Of a DNA stretch of 64,000 nt, positions 1 to 10,075 are shown piece by piece. The stretch comes from Sipunculus nudus (taxonomy: Eukaryota > Annelida > Sipuncula > Golfingiida > Sipunculidae), in the NCBI GenBank assembly GCA_026874595.1, contig CM049313.1, positions 28,766,008 through 28,830,007 of the forward strand, read 5' to 3'. How positions within the stretch are numbered: position 1 is the first letter of the stretch; every line of letters starts with the position of its first letter. Made by a program: the position numbers and the translations under genes. The notes under the pieces were generated by a model that saw nothing but the letters and a program-made list of their open reading frames with translations, ran no database searches and was not told where the DNA came from.

Positions 1-34
1 CAAGCTGAGCGTCTTGACCGACAGTAACCTGTTT
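1..34 (+). repeat. possible truncated tail of a dispersed element
   Basis: The first bases read AGCTGAGCGTCTTGACC and then a T-rich end. This resembles the GCTGAGCGTCATGACCC tail that closes several dispersed repeats further along (13763-13800, 16511-16545, 28362-28397). The rest of the element would lie left of the window. The match is short and the distal part, which should read GGGTCACTTGTT, is not well kept. Confidence 0.25.
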
Positions 35-1209
35 AAAAAGGGAACATGATATTACAATGCATTGTTTAATATTCGAAGATGAATATTCATGTTTTCTTAG
101 CACGGCCTCAGGAACACTACAGTCATATTTGGATTGTGTATGATTCTGGCAAGAACTGACCGTGTGCGATGAAGGCCCGGCGGACCATAGCTAAAATCCT
201 CACCACACGGCTCTGTTCAACCTTCATATCTACTTTTTATAATGGAAAAAGGCAGTTTCACCGTTCACGCTAACAATCATTTTCACATGGAATTAATATT
301 ACAAGAAAAGGAGTTACAATAAATCTTTTAGCATGCTTTCCGTTTCATATTGTACTTTTACTAAATGTACTGCACTGTCTTCCAACTCGCCTTAACCCAA
401 CTTTTCACACTCAAAGTCCCCTCTCTGTTTGTATTGCCTGCTGCCAGTGGTTAGATTATAATTTGCTACAGTATGCACCGCTTGACCATGGTTGTCACAG
501 TCAGCCCTGTACGGCCTACTACGCTGAGCGCCTACCCCACGAATCCTTGGACAAATCGTGTGGCGTGAAGAAAACAAATGATCCCTACATATTATCACCA
601 AAACGGTATTTAGACGCCAATGGAAACTAAGTATTGCTAAATAATCAGAATGTCAGAATGTATGGACAATTACTCTTAAGAAAACAGGATGTTGGTTCCT
701 CTCCACTGGGCTCCTGAAGTCTTCTGGTTTGAACAGCCAATAGGAATGATTCTAAACACCGCGATGTATGATGGGAAGAATGCTTATGAAAATGAGGGCT
801 TATCCTTGAAAGGTTCATTTGCATAGATTGCCCACCAAATTTGCATGGGATTTCTTTTGGCTCACTTGGCACGGTTTAATATAGCGCATTTACGCGATAT
901 ATTGATGCAGTTTAATACACAGTATTCCATAAACAATTATAGGAATGAATTTCTATCCCACAACAAGCACATAAATTACATGTCAATGCCCCAGGCCGGT
1001 CCGTAGGGTCGATTCTCACCGGAGTGCCACGTACCATGTCAACCATGGTCAAGCGGTACATGCTGCAGCAAGATTATAAAAACAAGGCGGCTTCAATTGA
1101 CCTATTATTTCCTTTCATTCCACAAACCTTCTTTTCGCTGTATCTGGCATGAGACATTTCGATTGACAAACCCTCCTGGAATAAAGAGATGAGTTCTTAT
1201 CGCCCGCAG
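35..1209. other. non-coding stretch with a short inverted repeat
   Basis: I see no gene here; the small open frames have no recognisable domain. One detail stands out: 471-494 and 1040-1063 are reverse complements except for one or two bases, sharing the core CAACCATGGTCAAGCGGT. Next to the right copy, 1007-1020 loosely resembles a tRNA B box (GGGTCGATTCTC). These may be two opposed fragments of one short repeat. If the exon pair at 1.2-1.5 kb is real, this stretch would be intron. Confidence 0.4.
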
Positions 1210-1292
1210 TTATACCGGCGTGCCAAGTGTCAGGACATCAAAGTGACTCCGATGACGCCTATAGTGAGACAAGGGCTTGGCAAATGTTAACA
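1210..1292 (+). CDS. putative internal exon A (first of a duplicated exon pair)
   Basis: An 83-bp exon-like segment follows a good acceptor (T-rich tract, then CCCGCAG at 1203-1209) and is followed by the donor GTGAGT at 1293-1298. Its first 60 or so bases clearly resemble exon B. Read in exon B's frame it gives LYRRAKCQDIKVTP and then stops at TAA 1288-1290. In the frame offset by two bases it is fully open (27 codons, with SDSDDAYSETRAWQ) and ends in phase 0, so it would join exon B's open frame. It could be a normal exon, a stop-bearing alternative exon or a decayed duplicate. The protein family is not recognised. Confidence 0.4.
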
Positions 1293-1387
1293 GTGAGTAT
1301 AAAGTCCACCTTGGTCATGTCTGTTCACGTAGTGTGTCCACTTCTCCACCCTTTGATGCATGCTGACCCGTTTTATGTGCCCCGCAG

Positions 1388-1490
1388 CTGTACCGGCGTG
1401 CCAAGTGCAAAGACATCATTGTGACACCGTCGACGCACATTGTGAGGCGAACTGTCTTACAACACGGCAAAGTGGTGGAAATTATTAAGT
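1388..1490 (+). CDS. putative internal exon B, unknown protein
   Basis: This 103-bp segment is bounded by a pyrimidine-rich acceptor ending CCCCGCAG (1380-1387) and a consensus donor GTAAGT (1491-1496). Only one frame is open throughout: it begins LYRRAKCKDIIVTPS, continues through HIVRRTVLQHGKVVEI, and ends with one extra base. Several differences from exon A are synonymous in this frame (CTG/TTA Leu, TGC/TGT Cys, ACA/ACT Thr, ATT/ATA Ile, AGG/AGA Arg), which favours past coding constraint. The A-B intron would be only 95 bp. No adjoining exon is seen within the next 10 kb. I cannot name the family. Confidence 0.5.
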
Positions 1491-1498
1491 GTAAGTAC

Positions 1499-1993
1499 AT
1501 CTCTCCTTACATAACCCTTTACTGTTTACAGGCCACTAAAGAGCACTCAAAATGGGCAACTAGAATGCCATGATATGTATAGATTCTTTCAGGACAAAAA
1601 TATTGCATATTATTTTTACGTTTCAATGATTTTCAATAATCTTCAGCAAGCCCTCTTAGTGGAAACTGTTGAAAATTTGATAAAGATACAAAAAAGGCTG
1701 TTAGTGTAAATATAAATAGTGTCAGAATTTGTCGGAAATCTAAAATAAATGTAAACAGTAAAGGGATAAATAAGAGGTACCATCAGAAGACGTTCAAAGT
1801 TAACATATGATTACATTAACTGGAAGTTACCTATGTAAATAAAGGGGCTGTCACAGATTGTGCATCCCTGTTCAGCTTTATAATGTAATATAGTCTTCAT
1901 ATTTTCATATCCCTAAATATATATATATATATAGAAGGTAGTGTTACCCTCCGATGTAAAGTGCTCTATGGCCTACAGACTAGGCCAGAGCGG
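1499..1993. other. AT-rich non-coding, possibly intronic
   Basis: There is no gene signal. The stretch is AT-rich and includes a short AT microsatellite at 1917-1933. If exon B is real, this is the start of its downstream intron. Confidence 0.4.
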
Positions 1994-2254
1994 TATAACT
2001 CTGAAGGAAAACAACACTTAATTCACAACAGTCTGTTTCACGGGATGCGACCCGATCATCAGGTGAATGTGGTTAGAATGAAGCTAACGGCGTGGTTTGA
2101 AAAAAGCCGAGACTTTACGAGATTATGCTTAGTGCGATTCACGGGGGGGGGGGGTATGTGAAAGACTGACACTGATCCTATTGTCCTCGGGTGCACAATA
2201 GGATTGGTCGGGGTACACGTGCGCTACTGGAACATAACAAGGCAGGGCAAGGAG
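1994..2254 (+). repeat. left arm of large inverted repeat
   Basis: This roughly 261-bp segment, from AACTCTGAAGGAAAACAACA to GGCAGGGCAAGGAG, reappears as the reverse complement at 4109-4382. The two arms differ by a few substitutions, by a G run (2143-2154) against a C-rich tract, and by an extra TAATCTCG-type duplication in the right arm. An arm pair separated by about 1.85 kb suits long terminal inverted repeats of a DNA transposon, or two opposed copies of one repeat. I found no clear target duplication outside the arms, because the right arm abuts an AT microsatellite. Confidence 0.75.
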
Positions 2255-2347
2255 CTCTCCTGGGAAATATCTGCCAAGGCAGCACCTTACTTCTGTGGGA
2301 CTAGGAAGTGTGATCTCTGCTTGTCTGAAAAGCTACTCATAGCAACG

Positions 2348-2373
2348 CCCCCCCCCCCCCCCCCCCCCCCCCC
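2348..2373. repeat. poly-C tract (26 C)
   Basis: This is an uninterrupted run of 26 cytosines. Similar shorter runs occur at 2143-2154 (G), 3762-3775 (C) and 24294-24314 (C). Lengths of such runs are error-prone in assemblies. Confidence 0.95.
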
Positions 2374-2654
2374 GGATCATTGTTGGGCCAAACTATAGAA
2401 TCTGTCATACCGTGCCTGTCCAACTATGATTCTCAGGGCACCTCAGCTGTGACAAAAGCTGCATGTACCACTCCTATAAGATATGCGGTAGAACTATAGA
2501 AACCGGGCTTCAACCTACCGCCGGTACCTTATGCACAACGGGTGTTGCATAATAAATTGTTTCCCTGAAAAAGGCCAATACATATTATTTTCCTGAGAAT
2601 TCCCTTATTAAATTTTGCTCATAACTGGAGTTTATTATATTAGAGGAGGAGGGG

Positions 2655-3045
2655 TCCTGGGAACCTGGGTTCCCCGTTTGAACGGGGTTGTGGGGGCAGA
2701 GCCCCCACCTAAAGCTTAATTTTCCTGTTGAAATAGTAAATGGTTTCCCATTTTCGCGATAGATGGCGCTTCAATCGCAGATATAAATGAACAAAACTCG
2801 CTCCTGCTGGTTTCTCGTTTTCACAGCTCACTTAGTAACGTGTAGGGCTCCAAGTCTAGAGATCGTAGGTTCGTTTCCCGATTCAGGCGACTTCTGATGC
2901 TTAGTAGTTATTAATATTAGAAGAGTTCAGTGTAGGGACATCTACAGGGGAAAAGTAGGAGTTAAAATAGGGAATGAGAGGAGGTAGTTTTATTTATATT
3001 TTCCTCAATAGAAGCGAAGCCCGCGTTCTATAGTGGCTCCAGATA
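2655..3045 (+). mobile_element. SINE-like element 1 with tRNA-like B box
   Basis: An ordered set of motifs is shared with the element at 3225-3670: AACCTGGGTT (2662), a GC hairpin GGGGGCAGAGCCCCC (2692-2706), AGATGGCGCT (2761-2770), a tRNA-like segment with B box GGTTCGTTTCC (2868-2878), a purine-rich stretch, and the tail TTCTATAGTGGCTCC (3026-3040). The tRNA-like part lies centrally, not at the 5' end as in ordinary tRNA SINEs. SINE class is inferred from the Pol III-type box. Ends and target duplications are not resolved. Confidence 0.55.
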
Positions 3046-3224
3046 TGCTTGTATGATTCCTATCTCCATAGAACTTGTTTTTTTTTCCTGGTGTATCAAT
3101 ATTTCCTTCATTAACACTGTCTCATTCTAACACTTTTTACAGCATGTCCTCCATTTTTGAGGTGTTGCATAAAATATTGTTTTTAAGATTTTTTCTCCCT
3201 CTCCCTAAATGTCATCCTGGCTTT

Positions 3225-3670
3225 TAAGGCTAAGCAGGGGTTTAAAATAAATATATATGTTGATTAATTAAACCTGGGTTACTAACCAAAGGGGGGGTTT
3301 GGGGGCGCGGCCCCCAATTTAAAAAAAATATATTTATTGACCAAAACATTAATTTCACAATTGACAGTCAGATGGCGCTACTGTAAAACAGAGTTACAAT
3401 GATCAGGAAACCCCAGTTGATATCTCAGCAAGTTAGCTCAGATAGTTAGAGTGCAGTGTCAGGAGTCAAGAGATTGCAGGTTCAAACCTAGGTAGTGCCA
3501 GATCAGTTTATAGTTGTATCAAGTTTTACCAATGAAAATAAGACTTATAGGCAGGCAGAAAAATTGAAAATGAGTCTGAGAAATGCTTGAGAGGGGAAAT
3601 GGTAGGAGGAAAGGTGAAAGGGACTTTTTGTCCCTAAACCAGTAGGACGGATTCTATAGTCGCTCCCATT
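3225..3670 (+). mobile_element. SINE-like element 2 with tRNA-like A and B boxes
   Basis: This is a diverged second copy of the element at 2655-3045, with the same motif order: AACCTGGGTT (3271-3280), GGGGGCGCGGCCCCC hairpin (3301-3315), AGATGGCGCT (3370-3379), A box-like TAGCTCAGATAG (3434-3445), B box-like GGTTCAAACCT (3479-3489), a GA-rich stretch, and tail TTCTATAGTCGCTCC (3652-3666). The A/B spacing suits a tRNA gene, but flanking stems do not pair as in a working tRNA. Both copies lie between the inverted arms at 2 and 4.2 kb. Confidence 0.55.
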
Positions 3671-4108
3671 GTTGAACTCAAGAGCTTAAATTCTCTCCAA
3701 GTGCCGCAATCAAAACAAATTCACCCTGAAATATTTTAAAACCTAGCATTCGATCAGCGTGCCCCCCCCCCCCCCAAACGAGGATCCGCTGGGCAGACTT
3801 ACCTGTTCAGGTAGTTGTTCTCTCACTGCTTTGCAGTGATGAGGGACATGGCGTTACCACTACCTCATGGTGAGTTTACCGAGTGGATTCCACTTGGTAT
3901 GAGTATAGTATAGAATATATTTGTCTTTTATATTGTCTATTTGCCTTGTATATTGTGTATTTCCATAGTATATGTGTATTTTTATCATATGTATACTACT
4001 GATATGTTCACTGCTTCCAAGACCCTATTACAAATCAGTTCTATATGCTAATTGAGCATCCTGGAACATATCTTTGTATTATATATAAAATATAAAACAA
4101 TAATTAAC

Positions 4109-4377
4109 CTCCTTGCCCTGCCCTGTTATGTTCCAGTAGCGCACGTGTACCCCGACCAATCCTAATGTGCACCCGAGGACAATAGGATCAGTGTTAGTCT
4201 TTCACATACCCCCCCACCCCCCGCCCCAAATCGCACTAAGCATAATCTCGTAATCTCGTAAAGTCTCGGCTTTTCAAACCACGCCGTTAGCTTCATTCTA
4301 ACCACATTCACCTGATGATCGGGTCGCATCCCGTGAAACAGACTGTTGTGAATTAACAGTGTTGTTTTTCTTCAGAG

Positions 4378-4382
<5 letters not shown>
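4109..4382 (-). repeat. right arm of large inverted repeat
   Basis: This is the reverse complement of 1994-2254. It carries a short internal duplication (AATCTCGT twice, near 4245-4260) and a C-rich tract (4210-4227) where the left arm has a G run. It runs directly into the AT microsatellite at 4383-4434. Confidence 0.75.

Positions 4383-4434
<52 letters not shown>
4383..4434. repeat. (TA)n microsatellite
   Basis: About 26 TA repeats, immediately outside the right inverted arm. A (GT)n run follows at 4496-4515. Confidence 0.95.
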
Positions 4435-4438
<4 letters not shown>

Positions 4439-4515
4439 CTTCATATAAATGATATATATGTTTACAATTAACAAGCGGACGGTGACTGATGAATCTGTGT
4501 GTGTGTGTGTGTGTG

Positions 4516-6340
4516 CTGAATGTCACAACACTCTCTAGGCGGGTATCTGTGGGCTGCGTACCCATGCTAATCCAGCATCATACCAATTACAGATTCTGCC
4601 GTTCTACCAAATGGATTAGCCATTCGGAATATCAGGGGTTTATCGGTTATTTCATGCTACATGTATATTTAACAATCAGCTTGTTTGGGATAAAGCTCTA
4701 CAAATCATTCCATATGTCACATCTACTACTTCTTAGGAAATGCTGCGCGGCCCATTTTTTATACATTTAAGACGGAATTTCTGAAAAATTGTTTTTTTTT
4801 TCATTAATATTTCTAAACAAGTGCTGCGCGAGTTTGTTCCCCATTTTGCGGCTTCCGGGCTCAGCACATTTCCAATCTTTATATTCATGCACCAAAAAAT
4901 GTTAGATACCTAAAAAAATTATGTCAGAAATATAAACCATCTAAATTATGCTTTGATATCATTCAAACATATGTAATATAAATAATTAAATTGCATTATC
5001 TGCACTTACATGTCTTGGTCATTTAGATTCCTAAACCTTTCTTAAACAACGACTTGAGATTGCTTCACTGAAAAAAAAGTAATAAATTTCAACTGTAATA
5101 TTATGAGACTCATGAAAGTGCATTGTTAACTAGATTCTATGTCTAAAGGGGCCTTATCCGATATCTGACGTGTATTCACTAAATATAATGCGTGGAACCT
5201 TTTATAAAAATACGTCAGAAAACGCCGACACCACTGCACACAGGCTGTTCGTTTTGTTTACATCCACATGTTTATAACATAGGAGGGCCTTACCAAAGTA
5301 ATCCAAACATTCAAAAAGGATATCTGGCACAAAGTCAGACCAACTAGAGTTTTGTCAAGGGCGTTTTGCAACTAGTGATCTTTGAATGTTCGCACATATT
5401 TAACCAACTATTTTTTTTTCTGTTTGTCATGTGGCGCATGTACTGTGTTTACTAACTGCCTGTATATAGATAAACATGCTCATCGACCATCACAGAGGCG
5501 TTATAAGAATCTTTCTCGGCAGGATTTACCTACAATTCATTAATATGTACACACAGTAAGACAAACATTAAGTCTGCAGAAATGTTAGTGAAGATCTATC
5601 TATGGACCAAACGGAGATACATTAAATATATGAAAAAGCATTTAGTAAACGTTTAGGGAGATTCTTCATAAGAGGAATTTCTGTCAAAGCTAAAAGAAAT
5701 AAAATACTAAAGATTTTTTCGGCTACTAATTGGGGTACTTCAAATGAAAATGTACCAATTATTAACTATGTATTCAATTTTTTAAGCCTAGCATTTTTTG
5801 TGTATTTCTAAGGGTTTATTTGGGTTATTTCTCTTAATAACTTTTTATGTGAGCTAGAGACGATGTAAATAATTGTTTGTAGAGAAAGAATTGTGTATTA
5901 GAGCCAGCTCGTGTAACGTAAGTATAACTTTCTTCGTGCTCTTCATTGATGGTATTTCTCTGCTTGCATTGTATGGAAATATGACGGTCTCTTCCTGTTC
6001 AATAAGACTGTCATATGCCATTAACATAACCCGTTTAGTATTACAAATGTACCACGTCCTTAGCATGTGGAAACATTCTTGATGTGATGCACACGCATGT
6101 TTTCTTAGATCTGTACCCCTTCTTCTAAGAAAAACACCTATGTTTCCTAATACCACTGTTTTACAGAATACCTTGAGCATCTTTATTCCTACTTGTCGTT
6201 TAGTGATTTGTATTATTCAAATTCTGTGTATATTATCTCACTAAAATTTGGTTTAACTGATTTAAAATATTAACCCGGGTGATTACTTCAGTTCATTAAA
6301 CATGAGAAATACACAGGCTGGTCCCTGTTTCCTTTCATAT
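4516..6340. other. AT-rich stretch without a supported gene
   Basis: Open frames up to about 108 codons (5854-6180, minus strand) show no domain, no coding-like composition and no flanking splice pattern I can defend. I see no tandem repeat or transposon end here. Confidence 0.5.
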
Positions 6341-6346
6341 TTCCTT

Positions 6347-6530
6347 ATTTTTGGCTCTGCTGACTGTAAGTCATCTGATCTATAGCGATCACTCTTTGTC
6401 CGGCTGGCCGTGAACAGGGCCCAAATCATAACAGATGGAAACTTGTAACTGAAAGCCAAGAGAGGTCCTTGAAAAATCTCCTTGGACACCTGAAATTACG
6501 TCACTGCGACGTTTCTTCTCTGAGATTTGG
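6347..6530 (+). repeat. fragment of dispersed 'AGCTCAGCTGACT' family head
   Basis: A diverged head reads CTGCTGACTGTAAGTCATCT and then GATCTATAGCGATCAC and TTTGTCCGG. It continues into AACAGGGCCCAAATC and the 'gaggtcc...ctccttgga' module seen in better copies at 10076-11320 and 14448-16545. No tail is found nearby, so this copy is truncated. Confidence 0.6.
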
Positions 6531-8479
6531 GGCATTTTGTTTGTGCACCTCAGCATAATTAAGAATTTTAAACAAAAGATTCTGTATCTTTATAATTAAC
6601 GCTTAGATTGTCACGATTTTTGCCTTGCATATAGGCTGTTGACAGTTCCATCCGTTACTAAAGACTGATGGCTGAAGACTGATGTATTTTTAGCGAACCT
6701 GTGAGCTTATGCGATGGTGCGGCGTCGTCCGTCGTGTGTGGTGCGTCGTGCGTCGTCTGTACGTTAACCATAGCTATCTCAAAAATGGCAGGAGCTAGCA
6801 TCACCAAATTTTTTGCAAATAATCAATCATCAAAAAAACTATATCGGATTTTGTTTATTTTTTTTCTAACTGCATTTTCTTAGATTTAATAGGGAAAAAG
6901 CTTAAAAAGCTTTAAAAGTCTTCTTCTCTGAAACTGTCCAGCCAAATTGTCCAATATTTCACAGAAATGATCCCTGGAACAATCTTTCTCAAGTTTGTTC
7001 GAATGGTTCCAGTTTGGAGATTTTTGGCCGAGTTACAGGAGGTTGAACTTTGTTAACTGGGCAAAAAAGCATATTAAAATTTAAATCTTAGAAATGGCTG
7101 AAGCTATCATCACCAAATTTAATGCCAATGTTGGTCACATAGGTCATATCTGAAATTGAGGTATTGGTGGCGCCACCTGCATCGGCCTTTTTTGTACGGG
7201 GTCATCAGTGCCTGTATCACTGAGGGCTACAAAAAACTTCTTCTCTGAAACCATATGGCCAAAATGTTTAATATTGCACAGAAATGATCCTAGGGTAGTG
7301 CTTTCTGAAGTTTGTTCAAATGGTCTCTTTTCAGTGACTTTTGGGTAAGTTATGGGAAGCTGAATTTAGTCATATACCATAACAGCCCATTTTAGCTAAG
7401 TGGCTACAAAAATCTTCTTCTCAAAAACCACTGAGCCAAAGTTTTAAATCTCACACAATAATTATCCTTAGATGTTGATAATTCAAGTTTGTTCAAATGG
7501 TTTTGGTTCAGTGATTTTTGGCTGAGTTATGGGTAGCTAAACTTAGCCATTTTGCTGTATTTTCCCATATGAGTTATAAACCTGCAAAACATTTTTAGAC
7601 TGACGCCACTGAGGCCAATTTGTTTAATATTTTACAAGAATAGTCCCCTGAATAATTCTTATAATGATTATCTTTTATGGTTCCAAAGAATGAATTATGG
7701 CTGAATTATAAAGATTGAATTAAGTCATTTTACCATATATGGTAGCTGTGTAAAGCAGATTCATCTAGCCTAGCACCAGTTTATCAGCATCCCTTACATC
7801 ATGCCTCTAGACGTTCAGATTTCAGGTTATCTATGGTTAATATTGACAAGAATGTTTTTTAAAAGCTTTTAAAAAATGTAGATTTATGATTTTAGATATA
7901 CTTCATACCAGGCAATGTTAACAATTACAGGTAAACAGCTCTCTGTGGGTATATAAAGACGGCTATACATAGATTATAAATAATTAGTATCCATACTCAA
8001 CTTAATTCACGATTTTGCCATCAGTGAGATGTATCTGTAATATAATTTTGCATTAAATATGCATCTGTAGTAATTTTTAGTGAGCCTGTGAGCTAATTTG
8101 ATGTTGTGGCGGCGTCCATAGTCCATCTTCTGTAAGTTAACCCATACTATTCGAAAACCACTGGAGCTAGCATGATGAAATGTAATGTAAAAAATTAGCC
8201 ATCTGAAAAACTCTGCATTTTCTTAGTTTTTAATGAGAAAAAAAATTTAAAAACCTTTAGAAATCTTCTCCGACGAAATGGTGAAGCCAAATTGTTCAGT
8301 ATTTCACAGAAATAATCTTTTATATCATATCTTACAAGTTTGTTCGATTGGTTCAAGTATGATATAAAAGATTAAAAAGTATTTTAGCCAAAGTCTTTCA
8401 GTATGTGTAAACAGATTTACCAACAGGCCAAGATTGTGTCTGTAATTTCAAATAGGTTGAGAAACTGCCAACTGTTTCA

Positions 8480-9010
8480 GATTTGGCAACAGATCAAGAG
8501 TTCATTCAGTGCAGCCAGATATAGGTCAAGAGTTCAATCAGTGCAGCCAAGCACAAGGCATGTGATCACCTCATGGGTGACATGTGAACACCTCATGGGC
8601 ACTATGTGATAACCTCATAGGTAGCATGTGATCAACTCATGGGTATCATGTGATCACCTCATATGTGTCATGCCCCTCAGGGCTGCATGTGGAGCCAATC
8701 TGAGAGCTGATGCAATGGTGTGGCTACTATTTCAGATTAGGCAACAGGTCAAGAGTTCACTCAGTGCAGCCGGGTATAGGTCAGGAGTTCACTCTGTGCA
8801 GTAGCTGCATTCTATTTATAGCAGTGGTAGACTGCCCACTGCATCAGATTTGGCACCAAAGTTCAGCCTGGATCTATTTATAGCTTTGGCAGACTGCCAA
8901 CTGTGTCAGATTATGCAACAGGTCAAGAGTTCACTCAGTGCAGCCAGGTACAGGTCAAAAATTTACTCAGTCTAGCCAGGTGCAGGTCATGAGTTCACTC
9001 AATGCAGTAG
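8480..9010 (+). repeat. irregular tandem repeat with AGGTCAAGAGTTCACTCAGT
   Basis: Units read roughly 'ggcaacaGGTCAAGAGTTCACTCAGTGCAGCCaggtata'. At least six diverged copies lie between 8490 and 9005, singly or in pairs, and the 22-bp array interrupts them. AGGTCAnnnAGTTCA-like pairs recur in each unit. Confidence 0.6.
8559..8668 (+). repeat. 22-bp minisatellite, five units
   Basis: Five consecutive 22-bp units follow CATGTGATCACCTCATGGGT plus two variable bases. A sixth begins (CATG) and then diverges. Most units keep the palindrome TGATCA or a one-base variant. No coding role is apparent. Confidence 0.85.
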
Positions 9011-9499
9011 CCTGATCAAGCAATTTGTCACAGTTCACTCGGGGCAACTGCCTTTCTCACCTAAGCCTGGTCAGCCCCATGCATCAGACTCAAAGTAAGT
9101 TTGATGTATTGGCCTAATATAATGACCTGTCTATGTGTTATTGATGGCTTTCTCGCTCACAAGACAGGTGTCGCCACCTACAATGACTTTTGCACAGTTT
9201 GTGTCCCTGCGTTTTCTCAGGAGGGGTTTGATATATCAGTCTGAAATTGGGCATATGTATATATCTCTGATAGTTTTATTGTATACAAGACTGGTGGTGC
9301 CAGCTACAATCATTTTTGTGTTGTGTGCACCCATGCCAGAATTTCAGCAGTGATCTTTGTGTAATTGTTTCATATTCAAAATAGTTAGTACTTGCATTGT
9401 TCATATACATGAAAAGTAATGGTCCAGCATTGAAGCATTATACCTGGTGTATTTCCCAATGCACAGGTTCGCATTAGGCCTGTAGGCCTTGTTACTAAT

Positions 9500-10060
9500 C
9501 TTTACGCGTTTTTTCTCTATTTTTGAGACAGCCAAATGACAGTAGTCGTATTATTTTCTCAGCTGTGGTTGAGAACCATGTGTCGTGAACCATGTGAGTT
9601 TAATAGTCGTGAACATTTTAGCCAGTTGCTGAGGACTGGTGGCTCCTGTATGTTGTACATCTTACACATTTCACTCAGTTTTGTGAGAAAGCCAGATTAC
9701 AGCAATGATGTCAGTTTCCCAACTGTAACTTCATCTAGTGTCCTGAAAATTCATACATACATTGCTCAGGACTATATTTTTATTCTTTCCTGGAGTCTAG
9801 TGGCACCACCTTTATTTTATCTCTGTTTCATTAATTTTTCCTGATTTTTTAGACTACCGAATTCCAATAGTATCAATTTCTCAATTGTTGTTTCAACTAG
9901 TGTGGTAAAAACCTCGAATGTTAATATTAATGATGACTGGATTTTATCAGTTGCAGAAGACTGATTGGGCCACCTGTATTTACACGCTTTTATCCCTTTA
10001 GTCGGAGGCCGTCAAATTACAGCAATGGTGTCTTTTTCTCAGCCGTGTTTTCGTCTGATT
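9500..10060 (+). repeat. diverged modules with 'gagacnnnnaaat-acag' phrases
   Basis: Three related modules of roughly 160 bp start near 9520, 9690 and 9850. Each carries 'ttttgagac', a 'cagyartg' phrase, 'tttctcaactgt-gtttcatctagtgt' and a 'ctgrggactggtggc-cacct' phrase. The same phrases recur at 29560-29800. They appear to be decayed parts of the same repeat families. Confidence 0.45.
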
Positions 10061-10075
10061 TCTGGTTCTAATTTT

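Larger units (their letters stand above)
6690..9370 (+). repeat. composite interspersed repeat, 'AGYGARCCTGTGAGCT' head family
   Basis: Two related heads occur in direct orientation: TTTTTAGCGAACCTGTGAGC at 6690 and TTTTTAGTGAGCCTGTGAGC at about 8075. Each is followed by a GTCGTC-rich stretch and GTTAACC. The body holds repeated phrases such as 'cttctctgaaac', 'caaattgtttaatatt' and 'gtttgttcaaatggt' at intervals of roughly 170-300 bp, so it appears to be built of diverged tandem modules. Small open frames inside are incidental. A minisatellite (8559-8668) and a 'caggtcaagagttcactcagtgcag' repeat (8480-9010) are nested in it. Confidence 0.55.

Noticed and set aside
3430-3500. A functional tRNA gene
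   Set aside because: A and B boxes are present, but the acceptor and anticodon stems do not pair convincingly and the segment is part of a repeated SINE-like element.
5854-6180. A 108-codon minus-strand gene
   Set aside because: No recognisable domain and no coding-like composition. A frame of this length is expected by chance in several kilobases of DNA, and the plus strand is open at the same place.
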